The notes under the pieces are model-generated. The model did not search any database and had not been told where the DNA came from. It was given only the letters and a program-made list of their open reading frames with translations. Positions 26,555 to 35,542 of a stretch of 64,000 nucleotides of DNA are shown here, one piece after another. The DNA is from Corynebacterium auriscanis (GTDB lineage: Bacteria > Actinomycetota > Actinomycetes > Mycobacteriales > Mycobacteriaceae): positions 354,572-418,571 of the forward strand of contig NZ_CP047046.1 of NCBI RefSeq assembly GCF_030408435.1, given 5' to 3'. Position numbers and translations under genes: made by a program. Numbering within the stretch: the stretch's first letter is position 1; each line of letters begins with the position of its first letter.

Positions 26555-28221
26555 CCGTGGCTGTGGTTCGCCCGTGCCAAATCCGGACGTGACGTCCACG
26601 CAGCGATGAATGTAGTCAACGGAACTGCAAGGACCAAAGCCATTGCACCCGTTGCGGAGCGGAGAATCTCTGTGGCCATGATGTCCGAGGTCAAAATTTG
26701 TTCCAGTGGGCGATTGGAAATGCTCAGCAGCAGGATCGTCGGTAGGGCCACACCGGTGTAGCTCAGAACTAGGGTGTAGACCATCGAAGCAATATGGTCA
26801 CGCCCCACTTTCATCCCTGAGCGGAATAGATGCCACGGAGAAGCTTGTGGATCTAATTCATGAAGCTCATTAACCGTGGAAGCTTGGGCGATTGTCACGT
26901 CATTGAGTACGCCCAATGCACCGACGATCATTCCAGCTAACAACAAACCAGTGATGCTGATGCCCGGTAGATAGACCAAGATGCTGAGGTTGTTCTCGTC
27001 ACCCAAGCCACGCAGGCCTGCGCTCGCGACGGCTACCTTAGACAGAATTGTGGATAGTCCCAAGGCCAGCAGCGTACCGCCCATAGCTGCAGCGGTCTTC
27101 CAACTGAAGCCATGCACTAGGAAAAGCCCCAAAAAAAGGACGGCTGCACCACACGTCACTGCCAGCGCTACCGGATCACCACCGCGTACGAGACCTGGAA
27201 CCAAGAATGTGACAATCAAGCCCAAGGTCAGTACCAGTCCGATAATGGAACGTGCTCCGCGCCACGCACCAACCACGATGATCAGAACCAGCGTGGCCAC
27301 CAGCCATAATGCGAGGTTCGTTGTGCGCTGGAAATCCTGAAAACCGTACTGAATTCCAGAGCTGGGATCTGTATGGCCCGAAAGCTGGATCTTGTCACCC
27401 GTGCGTAGATCCGGGTTACCAGGGATTTCAGGGTGCACTTCCAAAAGGGTGCGTTTGCCCGCATCCGGACCAGAATTAATACTGATGATCGCGTGCGTAC
27501 AGTCCTGGGGTGCATTCGGATCAGTCTGTGGGGCAGTATCAAAAACGCGACCCACACTGGGCGAATTGCATGCGCCGGGCTGCACAATCTGCACTTCGCC
27601 CTGGCGCAATTCGCCTGTCATGCCGGAGTGGGCTTTAAACTGCTCGGATACACGCGGTGGCTCGTCACTCGGCCATTGCGTAATCAACCCGATTACGGTA
27701 GCAAAGGCGAAAAACACCAAACTGATAGCAAGAAGTCTCTGTGGCCAGTTCATGGCGCTGAGGCTGAAACCTCGTGCGCCACGGTTGTGGGATTCTGCCG
27801 TGCTACGTCCCTGAGGCGTTTCGAGGGCGTCCGACTGATGGTCGTTAGCGCCGTCAACCTGGGGTACTTGCCGATTCCGTACCGGTGGAATCTCTGCGCG
27901 ATCCTCCCGGGAATCATGCGAGCTGTGGACGGGAAGAGTTCTTGGGCCGTCAACCTGGGGTTGTTGTAGTTCACGAGCTTGGGGAAGCTCGTGGTCGTTG
28001 GCGGCAAGGTGTTGGTCGCGTTGATTGAGTCCGTCGACGGGTTCACGATCGTGGGGCAGTTCGTGGTCGTTGGCGGGGGGAGAGGGTAGAAAATCTTGAG
28101 GCGTGGATAAAGAGGTAGGGGAACCTTCGGGTGTGGAATCAGGAGGCGAAGCCGGTGACGAAGAGTCAGCCGGCGAGAATGAAGAAGAGGAAGAGGCGTC
28201 GTGTGCAGAATGTCGTCCCAT
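26551..28221 (-). CDS. YibE/F-family membrane protein
   Basis: 556 residues. The first ~150 are disordered, rich in Ser/Pro/Glu/His and containing degenerate repeats (NDHELP, PQVDG). One transmembrane helix (about 160-178) precedes an extracytoplasmic part with a small beta-domain (CTHAIISINSGPDAGKRTLLEV). Then seven or more helices form the YibE/F permease-like region, including GALGVLNDVTIAQASTV, the family hallmark. The function of YibE/F proteins is not settled. It is the first apparently ordinary gene beyond the decaying island. Confidence 0.88.
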   Translation of the reverse strand: MGRHSAHDASSSSSFSPADSSSPASPPDSTPEGSPTSLSTPQDFLPSPPANDHELPHDREPVDGLNQRDQHLAANDHELPQARELQQPQVDGPRTLPVHSSHDSREDRAEIPPVRNRQVPQVDGANDHQSDALETPQGRSTAESHNRGARGFSLSAMNWPQRLLAISLVFFAFATVIGLITQWPSDEPPRVSEQFKAHSGMTGELRQGEVQIVQPGACNSPSVGRVFDTAPQTDPNAPQDCTHAIISINSGPDAGKRTLLEVHPEIPGNPDLRTGDKIQLSGHTDPSSGIQYGFQDFQRTTNLALWLVATLVLIIVVGAWRGARSIIGLVLTLGLIVTFLVPGLVRGGDPVALAVTCGAAVLFLGLFLVHGFSWKTAAAMGGTLLALGLSTILSKVAVASAGLRGLGDENNLSILVYLPGISITGLLLAGMIVGALGVLNDVTIAQASTVNELHELDPQASPWHLFRSGMKVGRDHIASMVYTLVLSYTGVALPTILLLSISNRPLEQILTSDIMATEILRSATGAMALVLAVPLTTFIAAWTSRPDLARANHSHG

Positions 28222-28819
28222 GGGAACTAATCAAACCACGCACTGCACCCAGATGAAAACGTTTCCCATCGTGTAGTGGCGACATCACGGGGGTTAGCGA
28301 CGGTAGGTGCCGCAGGAATCGGTCATTGTGCGATTCCCCGGTTCGGTAAGGGGACAGAGATCCGCAATTGGATTTCTTAACATTGCGACGGGGCTAGTTT
28401 GTCGTCGTTTGGTTCTGCTAATTCCGCATCGGACCCGTATTGGGCCCGCAGTGGGCGCGGTTTGGGTCTTGTGTGGGAAGTGATGCGCGGTGTTGTTGTT
28501 CGGGAAGCAGAATGAGATGCGCGAATGCGGCGCTCTGGTGGTTGTTTCGTTCTGCTTTTCCGAAATTGTTCCCGCAGAAGGAGAGAAGTAGGCGGGCGGG
28601 GGAGAATCACCCCGCCGCGGCCAGGCGCCACCCCGCCCCCTACCCGCCGCGACTGGGCATCAACCCCATTCCAGCCTCGACCGGGCATCAACCTCATTCC
28701 AGTCGCGACCTGGCATCACCCCGCCCCCTACCCGCCGCGACCGAGCATCGACCCCCTACCCGCCGCGACCGGGCATCGACCCCCTACCCGTTGCGGCCAG
28801 GCACCACGCACGTGGCAGC
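28222..28819. repeat. Intergenic region with ~28-bp tandem repeats beyond metE
   Basis: 28222-28595 carries the YibE/F upstream region; no gene is seen there. From about 28596 to 28810 a degenerate GC-rich unit near CCCTACCCGCCGCGACCGGG CATC recurs about seven times. All frames are open across part of it, an effect of repeat composition rather than coding. It sits directly 3' of metE, which ends at 28820. Confidence 0.75.
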
Positions 28820-31141
28820 TTATGCCTGAACCGTCTCGCGCGCCTTTTTAGCGGCCTCGACCAGCACCTTCAGGCTGGCGGTGGTCTCTTCCCAACCACG
28901 GGTCTTCAGACCGCAGTCGGGGTTCACCCACAGCAGGGTCGGATCCACGGAATCGAGCGCAGCGTTCACCAGCGCATCTACCTCGTCCTGCTTTGGCACG
29001 CGAGGGGAGTGGATATCCCACACGCCTGGGCCCACGCCCAGCTCGTATCCCTCATCCTTGAGCGCTTCCAGTACCTGCATGCCGTTACGGGCGGCTTCGA
29101 TGCTGGTGACGTCGGCATCCAAGTTGCTGACCGTATCAATCAGCTCGTTGAACTCGGAGTAGCACATGTGGGTGTGTACCTGCACCTCGTTCGGTGCACC
29201 GGAGGTCGCCAGGCGGAAGGAGCCCACGGCCCATTCCAAGTAGGCGGGCTGATCTTCCTTGCGCAGTGGCAAGAGCTCACGGATTGCGGGCTCATCAACC
29301 TGAACCACGCGCGCACCGGCCTCCACCAGGTCGGAGATTTCGTCGCGCAGCGCCAGCGCCACCTGATCAGCGGTCTCGCCCAGTGGCTGGTCATCGCGCA
29401 CGAAGCTCCACGCAAGCATCGTCACGGGGCCGGTCAGCATGCCCTTGACCGGCTTGTCGGTCAGGTCGGCAGCGGCCTTGTACCACTCCACGGTCATGGC
29501 CTTCGGACGAGAAACATCGCCGAAGATGATTGGTGGGCGCACGCAACGGGAGCCGTAGCTTTGTACCCACGCGTGCTCGGTGGACAGGTATCCCTCCAAC
29601 TGCTCGCTGAAGTACTGCACCATGTCGTTGCGCTCTGGCTCGCCGTGAACCAGCACGTCCAGGCCCAGTTCCTCCTGCCGGCGGATCACGTCGGCAACTT
29701 CGTCGCGCATCGCTTGGGTGTACTGTGCATCGTCGATTTCGTTTCGACGCCATGCAGCGCGCGCCACACGAATCTCCTTCGTCTGAGGGAAGGAACCGAT
29801 CGTGGTGGTGGGCAGTGGTGGCAGGTTGAGCTCTGCCTTCTGAGCCTCGCGGCGTGCGGTGATGTCATCACGGCGGCGATCAGCCTCGGTGACCTTTTCC
29901 TGACGTGCGCGAACTTCCGCGTTGTGGGTCAAGCTGGACTGTGCGCGTTGCTCGGCGGCCTTGGTGGACTCCGCGACTGCAGCGCGGTCCGCATCCGTGG
30001 CCTCATCGCGAAGCAGGCGGGAGAGGGTAGCGACTTCGTTGATCTTCTCCGCGCCGAATGCCAGCCAGTTCTGGACCTCTGGGTTGAGGTTTTCCTCGCG
30101 TTTCAGGGAGTAAGGAACGTGCAGCAGGGAGCAGCTAGTGGACACAGCAACGGGGCCACGCTTTTGCAGTTCCTGCAGGGTCTGGAGCGCGCGTGCCAAA
30201 TCGGTACGCCAAACGTTGCGGCCATCGACCACGCCGGCAACGAGCAGTTCGGATCCGTTCCAGCCAGGCAGCTCGGTGCCGCCGTAAACCAAGTCCACAC
30301 CGAATGCTGCTACGCCGGAACCGGTGAGTAGCTCGATGGCCTGGTTACCGTCGCCGAAGTAGGTCTGGACCAGCAGGTTGAGGTTCTTGTCCTGGGCGAT
30401 CTTGGCCAGCTTCTCGTAGCCGGCGCGGGTGCGCTCCAGGTCGCGCTGCGCGACCTCGGTCACCAGCGTGGGCTCGTCGAACTGCACCCAGGTCGCGCCG
30501 CGGTCTGCGATGCGAGGTAGTAGGCGGGCGTAAAGGTCGAACACCTCTTCAAGGTGGTCAACTGGGTTGGAGCCATCGGTCGTGCGGGACAGCGTGAGGT
30601 AGGTCAGTGGGCCAACCAGCACGGGGCGTACGTGCGCAGCAGCATCCTTACCCAGGCGCGTAACCTGGTCGCGCAGATCTTCCAACCATGCGTGGTCGTC
30701 CAGCTGGAACTCGGTATCTGAGCTGAGCTCGGGAACGATGTAGTGGTAGTTGGTATCGAACCATTTGGTCATCGCGCTGGCGGGCAGTTCGCTGGTACCG
30801 CGAGCCGCTGCGAAATAGCGGTCGATGAATGGCGGCAGGCCATCGTTATCGTGGTCCGCGATGTCCGCCACGCGCTGGGGTAACACGCCCAGAAGCGCAG
30901 ACGTGTCCAGCGTGGCGTCGTAGTAAGAACGGCCGGAAAACGCCACGGCGTCCACACCGGCGGCGACCACAGCATCGGTGTAATCGTTAACCAGGCGGGT
31001 TGCGGTGGTAGACAGTGCGCGTCCGGTGGAGGGATCGCGCCAGTAGGTTTCCAGTGCCTTCTTGAGCTCACGGCCCGGTCCAATTCGTGGGACCCCGGCG
31101 ATGGTGGAATGGAAAGCTTGAGGGTCTGCGGCTGCAGTCAT
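28820..31141 (-). CDS. metE: Cobalamin-independent methionine synthase
   Basis: 773 residues from ATG 31141 (AAAGGA 12 bases upstream); an ATG at 31153 is less well placed. MetE transfers a methyl group from 5-methyltetrahydropteroyltriglutamate to homocysteine. Both TIM-barrel halves are present; the C-terminal one has the zinc ligands in the HTHMCYSEF segment (His, Cys) and in the WVNPDCGLKTRGWEE segment (Cys). The N-terminal half begins GVPRIGPGRELKKALE. The gene has a long leader (about 270 bp to the McbR-type operator at 31409), consistent with repression by McbR when S-adenosylhomocysteine is low, as known in C. glutamicum. Confidence 0.96.
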   Translation of the reverse strand: MTAAADPQAFHSTIAGVPRIGPGRELKKALETYWRDPSTGRALSTTATRLVNDYTDAVVAAGVDAVAFSGRSYYDATLDTSALLGVLPQRVADIADHDNDGLPPFIDRYFAAARGTSELPASAMTKWFDTNYHYIVPELSSDTEFQLDDHAWLEDLRDQVTRLGKDAAAHVRPVLVGPLTYLTLSRTTDGSNPVDHLEEVFDLYARLLPRIADRGATWVQFDEPTLVTEVAQRDLERTRAGYEKLAKIAQDKNLNLLVQTYFGDGNQAIELLTGSGVAAFGVDLVYGGTELPGWNGSELLVAGVVDGRNVWRTDLARALQTLQELQKRGPVAVSTSCSLLHVPYSLKREENLNPEVQNWLAFGAEKINEVATLSRLLRDEATDADRAAVAESTKAAEQRAQSSLTHNAEVRARQEKVTEADRRRDDITARREAQKAELNLPPLPTTTIGSFPQTKEIRVARAAWRRNEIDDAQYTQAMRDEVADVIRRQEELGLDVLVHGEPERNDMVQYFSEQLEGYLSTEHAWVQSYGSRCVRPPIIFGDVSRPKAMTVEWYKAAADLTDKPVKGMLTGPVTMLAWSFVRDDQPLGETADQVALALRDEISDLVEAGARVVQVDEPAIRELLPLRKEDQPAYLEWAVGSFRLATSGAPNEVQVHTHMCYSEFNELIDTVSNLDADVTSIEAARNGMQVLEALKDEGYELGVGPGVWDIHSPRVPKQDEVDALVNAALDSVDPTLLWVNPDCGLKTRGWEETTASLKVLVEAAKKARETVQA

Positions 31142-31654
31142 GATGCGTGGCAATCCTTTGCATGTTGGAAAAACGATTTATGCTTTCACCAACCGGCACC
31201 ACACCCTGGTGGTTTCGTCCTATGCGTGAGGATGCCCCGGGTGCGCTGGACAGACCTCGAGTGTGTCGAGGCGGGCCGTCCGCGCGCCACAGTCCGTCCA
31301 CGCGGCAGGAGGAAAACCGCGGGGTGTTCGCGACGCTTTGAATCCTTGTCCGGGGCTCCAGAAGGACCAGCGGTTTCGCGAACCGGTTGTGTGTGAATAA
31401 CCCAACACTAGACAGCTTGGTCTGTCAAGTGGTTGGCGTGTCTCGCGGGCGCGGCGGGGGTAATTCTGCAGCTACGCAAAACAGGAGAAGGGAAACGGTG
31501 GTTCGTGGGGGCAAACTTGACCTCAAGCCAATGTTCGCGCACGATAAGAGTGAAATTTTTCAATTCTTCCACTGGGCCGTCGAGGTGACATAGACGGTCG
31601 AGTCAATCACCCCTGCATTTTTCTCACGCAAGGAAAACCACGCAAGGAAAACCT
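31142..31654. other. Divergent intergenic region between metE and the ECF transporter
   Basis: 513 bp without a convincing gene. It holds an McbR-type site near its centre, a perfect hairpin CCTCGA-GTGTG-TCGAGG (31255-31271) and a second weaker one in the metE leader, and a duplicated CACGCAAGGAAAAC just before the S-component start that doubles the ribosome-binding region. I see no cobalamin, SAM or TPP riboswitch consensus. Confidence 0.6.
31409..31424. promoter_or_regulatory. McbR-type operator, metE/ECF divergent region
   Basis: TAGAC-AGCTTG-GTCTG matches the McbR consensus TAGAC-N6-GTCTA at 9 of 10 positions. McbR is the TetR-type repressor of methionine, cysteine and sulfur genes in C. 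glutamicum. The site could serve metE, the ECF operon, or both. Confidence 0.75.
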
Positions 31655-32527
31655 ATGTCTACACAATCCGATCCCCACCGCGGGACCCAATCCGATCCCC
31701 ACAGTGCGACGCAGCCCGATCCCCACCGCGTGAAGAACAGCTTCACGTCCGATACAAAAACCTCCGGCCCAGCTCGACAATTCTCTCCTATGGCTCGCGC
31801 AGTTCTCGCTATCGCGGGTGCAACCATCGTCGTCACCTGGCTTTACCTTGTGCTCATGCAGCCCACGGATTCACCGTGGGAATCCCTCGCGGATTCGCGC
31901 AGCTCCACCATTGCACTCGTCGGATTCCTTATCCCCGCCATCTTGTTGCTCGCGGTTATTGTTCCCCGCCTGCCCGTTCGCACACTGACCTTGTTGCCCG
32001 TGGCCTTAGCCATCAACGTGGTGCTCGGCCAGGTCATCGGCACCATGGGACTGCCTCTCCCGTTGTACTTGGATTCGATTGGAACCGTGCTAGTCGGTGC
32101 GCTGGCCGGGCCGATTGCAGGCATGGGAACGGGTGTGCTCACAAGCATGGTGTGGGGCACGTTTAATCCGACGGCTGTGCCCTTTGCCGCAGCTTATGCC
32201 TTTGTCGGTCTCGCAGCTGGCCTGCTGCGCCCGTGGTTTCAGCGCGCGTGGTGGCGCATCGGCGTGGCCGGACTCGTCGTCGGTTTCATCACGGCACTGC
32301 TGTCCGCCCCGATCGCCTCTTTCATCTTCGGCGGTACCGCTGGGACCGGCACGGGCTTGTTGGTCACTTTCTACCGTTCCTTGGGTGCAGAGCCCATGAC
32401 CGCGGTCTTTTTGCAGTCATGGACCTCCGATCCTTTGGATAAGCTCATCGTCTTCACGATAGTTTGGATCGTTATCCGTGCGCTCCCACAGCGGACTCGG
32501 CGGACGTTCGCAGAAAAGGATGTTTAG
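31655..32527 (+). CDS. ECF transporter substrate-binding (S) component
   Basis: 290 residues. A hydrophilic N-terminus has three SDPH-type repeats (SDPHRGTQ, SDPHSATQ, PDPHRV). Six or so membrane helices follow, with the LPLYLDSIGTVLVGALAGP signature typical of one group of ECF S components. Family role: high-affinity binding of a vitamin or related micronutrient, with T and A subunits supplying the drive. It begins an operon with ecfT, the fused ecfA and a further membrane protein. The substrate is unknown; the McbR-type site 230 bp upstream hints at sulfur or methionine metabolism. Confidence 0.85.
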   Translation: MSTQSDPHRGTQSDPHSATQPDPHRVKNSFTSDTKTSGPARQFSPMARAVLAIAGATIVVTWLYLVLMQPTDSPWESLADSRSSTIALVGFLIPAILLLAVIVPRLPVRTLTLLPVALAINVVLGQVIGTMGLPLPLYLDSIGTVLVGALAGPIAGMGTGVLTSMVWGTFNPTAVPFAAAYAFVGLAAGLLRPWFQRAWWRIGVAGLVVGFITALLSAPIASFIFGGTAGTGTGLLVTFYRSLGAEPMTAVFLQSWTSDPLDKLIVFTIVWIVIRALPQRTRRTFAEKDV

Positions 32528-32530
32528 GCA

Positions 32531-33214
32531 GTGCGGTTGAACCCGCTTACGATACTCACGTTGGCAGCTGGCGCAGTCGTTAGCGTTCTCATCGCTAACG
32601 ACTGGCGCTTCTCGCTCGCAGCATGGGTCATCGCGGCCGTCATCGCGCTGGTCACAGGCAAACCGAGGAAAACCTTCCTCGGGGCAACCGCGATCTCCTT
32701 GCCAGCATTCTTGGGGTTCACCCTCATGTATGGACCGTTCGGACGGGAACCGTGGTGGGGCATCATGACACGCGATGGCATGCAGATCGCTTTGTCGTTA
32801 GGCCTGCGTTTCCTTGCTGCCACCACCATCGGCCTGACTATCGGGTGCTTCGTTGACTTAGACCGCCTGATGCGTAGCTTGCAAACGCGCGCCCCTGCCA
32901 AGCTGGTGTACGTGCTGGGATCCACCTTCCGGCTGTACCCGATGGCCAAAGCGCGAGTGGATACTATCCGACAAATCCAAGCCACCCGCGGAATCGACGT
33001 GCACAGTTGGTCCGCACGGTGGGGTGTGATCTTGCCACTCATTGTTGGCTTGGTTGACGATGCCGCCCAGCGTGCCCGCCCACTGGGGCGCACTGGAATT
33101 GGAAACGCGGGGCGTCGAACAATCTTGCGCCCAGTGCCGGACCGGCTAATCGACCACCTGATTCGTATTGTGGTGGTGGTAGGGGTCGTGGCCGTCGCCA
33201 TTGTTGCTGTCTAA
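32531..33214 (+). CDS. ecfT: ECF transporter transmembrane (T) component
   Basis: 227 residues from GTG 32531, 3 bases after the S-component stop. About five membrane helices and a coupling region with IRQIQATRGIDV, matching the ARG-type motif of EcfT that contacts the ATPase. A second helix pair precedes DDAAQRARPLGRTG, the other coupling motif position. It links the S component to the ATPase encoded downstream. Confidence 0.88.
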   Translation: MRLNPLTILTLAAGAVVSVLIANDWRFSLAAWVIAAVIALVTGKPRKTFLGATAISLPAFLGFTLMYGPFGREPWWGIMTRDGMQIALSLGLRFLAATTIGLTIGCFVDLDRLMRSLQTRAPAKLVYVLGSTFRLYPMAKARVDTIRQIQATRGIDVHSWSARWGVILPLIVGLVDDAAQRARPLGRTGIGNAGRRTILRPVPDRLIDHLIRIVVVVGVVAVAIVAV

Positions 33215-33239
33215 TCGTCGCCCCCGCAGACGGACCGGC

Positions 33240-33412
33240 GCCCCTTCACTTTGCACACTTCATTTCCTACTCCGCACTCTTCCCATTCCTCCCTCTTCCT
33301 ACCTCTCACCCTTCCCGCTTTTCCCTCTTCCCACTCCTCACTCCCTACCCCTTACCCCCATATCAATACCGCTCCTCACTCTTTATCCCCTTGTCAATAC
33401 CATCCCACCGAA
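33240..33412 (+). other. Polypyrimidine tract before ecfA
   Basis: About 170 bases are overwhelmingly C and T on the plus strand, built of imperfect CCTCTTCC/ACTCCTCA-type elements. The ecfA reading frame stays open through it, but the translation is Ser/Pro/His low complexity, so I place the start after it. It may form an unusual secondary structure or an H-DNA-like purine/pyrimidine duplex. Confidence 0.7.
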
Positions 33413-33424
33413 AGGACAACCCCC

Positions 33425-34753
33425 GTGCCAATCACGGATTACATCTGGGCCGAAAGCGGCACCGGGTTAAGCGAGCATGCCTGGAATCGCGCCGAAGCGG
33501 CCGGTGCAGCATGGGTGGGCAACGAGGCCAGCGCGCACATTTCGCTGTTGCGTTCCACTGTCATCGAAGAACTCGCCGTAGGCATGGAACAACGTGGAGT
33601 GCCACGCGACGTGATGCAATCCCGCATCGCGGAGGCCCTGCACACGTGGGGTTTACAAGACCACGCTGAGCACCATCCTTCGCGCCTCTCAACGGGCCAA
33701 ACACGCCGTTTGGCAATCGCCGCCGCATTGCTGTCCGGCGCGGATTCGCTGGTCTTGGATTGCCCGCTCGATGGCTTCGATACCGCCGCCGTGGAAACCC
33801 TCCGTCGCACTCTTGCGACCTTTCCTGGTGAGGTAACGGTTTACGACCGTGGGCGGTCTATTTTGTCCGACGCCGCCACGCGCCAACTACACCTCACCTC
33901 CACTGGGGACTTAGATGAGCTGGCCGCGCCGGGCCCTGTGCTGCCCGATGCCGGCCGTGGACGGTTGGGATACCAAGCCCAGGAGGGGGCGCGTGTGCTC
34001 CGTGGCGGGGAGCATTCCGGCACGCCCAAGCACACAACCACGCCCGAACGTGCTGCGGAGCTCGGTCAAGAAGCTCAACAGGGGTCATCCGCCGAGCTCG
34101 GGTACGCAGCCACGCCCGAACGAACAGCCACGCCCGAACGCATTGCCGTCCTCACCGCGCGCGGTGTGCGAATCCCACGGGGTGTGGGGGAAGTGGGACC
34201 GATCGATGTCACCGCCTTCGCAGGAGATGTCACCCACTTGGAAGGGCCCAACGGGTGCGGTAAAACCTCCCTCTTCCTGGCGGTGTTGGGGCTGGTGCCG
34301 TTCACCGGGCGGATCGACCGTCCCGAGGGCATGCCCGGGTGGGCGCCCACGGCCATGGACGCAGCCCTAGCGCGCCGAACCGTCTTGGATGAACTGGCCT
34401 ACGGGGTGGACCGGGAATCCGCTGAAGCCGTACTGGAATTCGCAGGGTTGCAGCAATGGGCGGATACGCACCCGCTGGATGTGCCCAGTTCGTGGCGCCG
34501 TATTGTCCTGGTGGCAGCCGCCATGGTGCGTGCCCCCAAGCTGGTCCTTCTGGACGAACCCACGGTGGGCCTAGATTGGCAGGGGTACGGTCACCTCGCG
34601 GAGCTCATGCACCGCTATGCCGATGGGGAGTATCACCGTCTGCGTGGTGTGGAATGCGCACCGGCCACTCCTCAACCCGCAGTTATGTGGACGTGCCACG
34701 ATCGCGATTTTGCCTTGGCGGTGAGCGATGCCCGGAGAAGGTGGCGGGTATGA
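33425..34753 (+). CDS. ecfA: Fused double ATPase of the ECF transporter, asymmetric nucleotide sites
   Basis: 442 residues from GTG 33425, with AAAGGA 8-13 bases upstream. Two ATPase halves are joined by a low-complexity linker (about 165-240) with TPER repeats. The first half has no P-loop; it keeps the signature LSTGQ (88-92), and its Walker B ends LDCP with Cys for the catalytic Glu. The second half has a P-loop GPNGCGKTS (274-282), Walker B LLDEP (375-379) and a switch His (TCHD), but VPSSWRR (353-359) replaces LSGGQ. Together they can form one complete ATP site. Its stop overlaps the next gene (ATGA). Confidence 0.85.
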   Translation: MPITDYIWAESGTGLSEHAWNRAEAAGAAWVGNEASAHISLLRSTVIEELAVGMEQRGVPRDVMQSRIAEALHTWGLQDHAEHHPSRLSTGQTRRLAIAAALLSGADSLVLDCPLDGFDTAAVETLRRTLATFPGEVTVYDRGRSILSDAATRQLHLTSTGDLDELAAPGPVLPDAGRGRLGYQAQEGARVLRGGEHSGTPKHTTTPERAAELGQEAQQGSSAELGYAATPERTATPERIAVLTARGVRIPRGVGEVGPIDVTAFAGDVTHLEGPNGCGKTSLFLAVLGLVPFTGRIDRPEGMPGWAPTAMDAALARRTVLDELAYGVDRESAEAVLEFAGLQQWADTHPLDVPSSWRRIVLVAAAMVRAPKLVLLDEPTVGLDWQGYGHLAELMHRYADGEYHRLRGVECAPATPQPAVMWTCHDRDFALAVSDARRRWRV

Positions 34754-35325
34754 CACGCGCTAACACTTTCATTCTCGCTCACCAGTTCCACCCGGATATC
34801 TTCGCGCAGTCGTGGCTGATACTCGTAGGTGTTCCGCTCATCGTCGGCGTAATAATTGTCAGGGGCTTGGCCAGGTCCGCCGAGGATGACACAGGGCGCG
34901 GACCAGGGTTATGGGCCACGGGAATCTACGGGGCACTCACCGGTTTGCTTGTACCGGCTGTGTGGTTGACGTGGAATGGATATCACCAAACTCCGCTGGA
35001 CGCTCATTTGCCTGGTCCTAGGCAGTTCTCAGCATGGCAAATTGTTGCACTCACGATCACGTTCCTCTTTGCCACTGGCGTCATTGCTTTGAAAATGCGC
35101 CGTCCGTTCGTTGGGACTGTTGCATTGGCAGTCGGCACAGGAGTAGGCGCTGCCACCGCAATGATCATCGAGGTTTCGTTTTTCGACACCACATCCCAAG
35201 AGGGAATTGGGATCTTCCTCGCGCTGATAGGGGGCGGCCTCCTTGGCTGGGCCGTAGGCGGGATTATCGGGATCCCACGCGGTGTCCGCGCAGGTCTCAG
35301 TCGCAAAAATCGTAACCGCGACTAG
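34750..35325 (+). CDS. Small integral membrane protein of the ECF operon
   Basis: 191 residues from ATG 34750, overlapping the ecfA stop by 4 bases. Five hydrophobic segments are visible (about 17-36, 55-75, 95-115, 120-140, 150-175), with a basic C-terminus (RKNRNRD). The last two helices are Gly-rich (LALIGGGLLGWAVGGIIGI). I do not recognise the family. Coupled translation suggests it belongs to the transporter, perhaps as an accessory or a product-handling membrane protein. Confidence 0.8.
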   Translation: MTRANTFILAHQFHPDIFAQSWLILVGVPLIVGVIIVRGLARSAEDDTGRGPGLWATGIYGALTGLLVPAVWLTWNGYHQTPLDAHLPGPRQFSAWQIVALTITFLFATGVIALKMRRPFVGTVALAVGTGVGAATAMIIEVSFFDTTSQEGIGIFLALIGGGLLGWAVGGIIGIPRGVRAGLSRKNRNRD

Positions 35326-35329
35326 GCTG

Positions 35330-35495
35330 AGCCAACAGATCTAGCCACTAGACACGACCAGACCTAGCCAACAGATCTAGCCCCTCGACGTCACTAAGCC
35401 GAGCCAACAGATCTAGCGACTAGACACGACCAGACGCAGCCAACAGATCTAGCGACCAGATACGACCAGACCTAGCCCCTCGACGTCACTAGGCT
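35330..35495. repeat. 36-bp tandem repeat, 4.6 copies
   Basis: The core AGCCAACAGATCTAGC begins at 35330, 35366, 35402 and 35438, an exact 36-base period, with a partial fifth copy. The intervening 20 bases are also repeated (ACTAGACACGACCAGAC or CCTCGACGTCACTA), so these are not CRISPR spacers. It lies between the ECF operon and the Rieske gene, which converge. Confidence 0.9.
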
Positions 35496-35542
35496 CAACT
35501 GTCTTCGCTACAGCGATCGGCCGCGCACGAGCTGATAATCAA

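Noticed and set aside
28440..28851. Two overlapping ~110-130-codon frames next to metE
   Set aside because: They run through the 28-base repeat and end inside metE on the opposite strand; composition is repeat-driven.
31142..31654. Cobalamin or SAM riboswitch ahead of metE
   Set aside because: I could not find the conserved B12-box or SAM core elements on either strand.
33251..33424. Longer N-terminus for the fused ATPase
   Set aside because: It would be encoded by the polypyrimidine tract, with no domain content, while a ribosome site precedes GTG 33425.
35330..35495. CRISPR array
   Set aside because: The 20-base intervals between cores are themselves repeats, no cas genes are near, and the core lacks a CRISPR-like palindrome.
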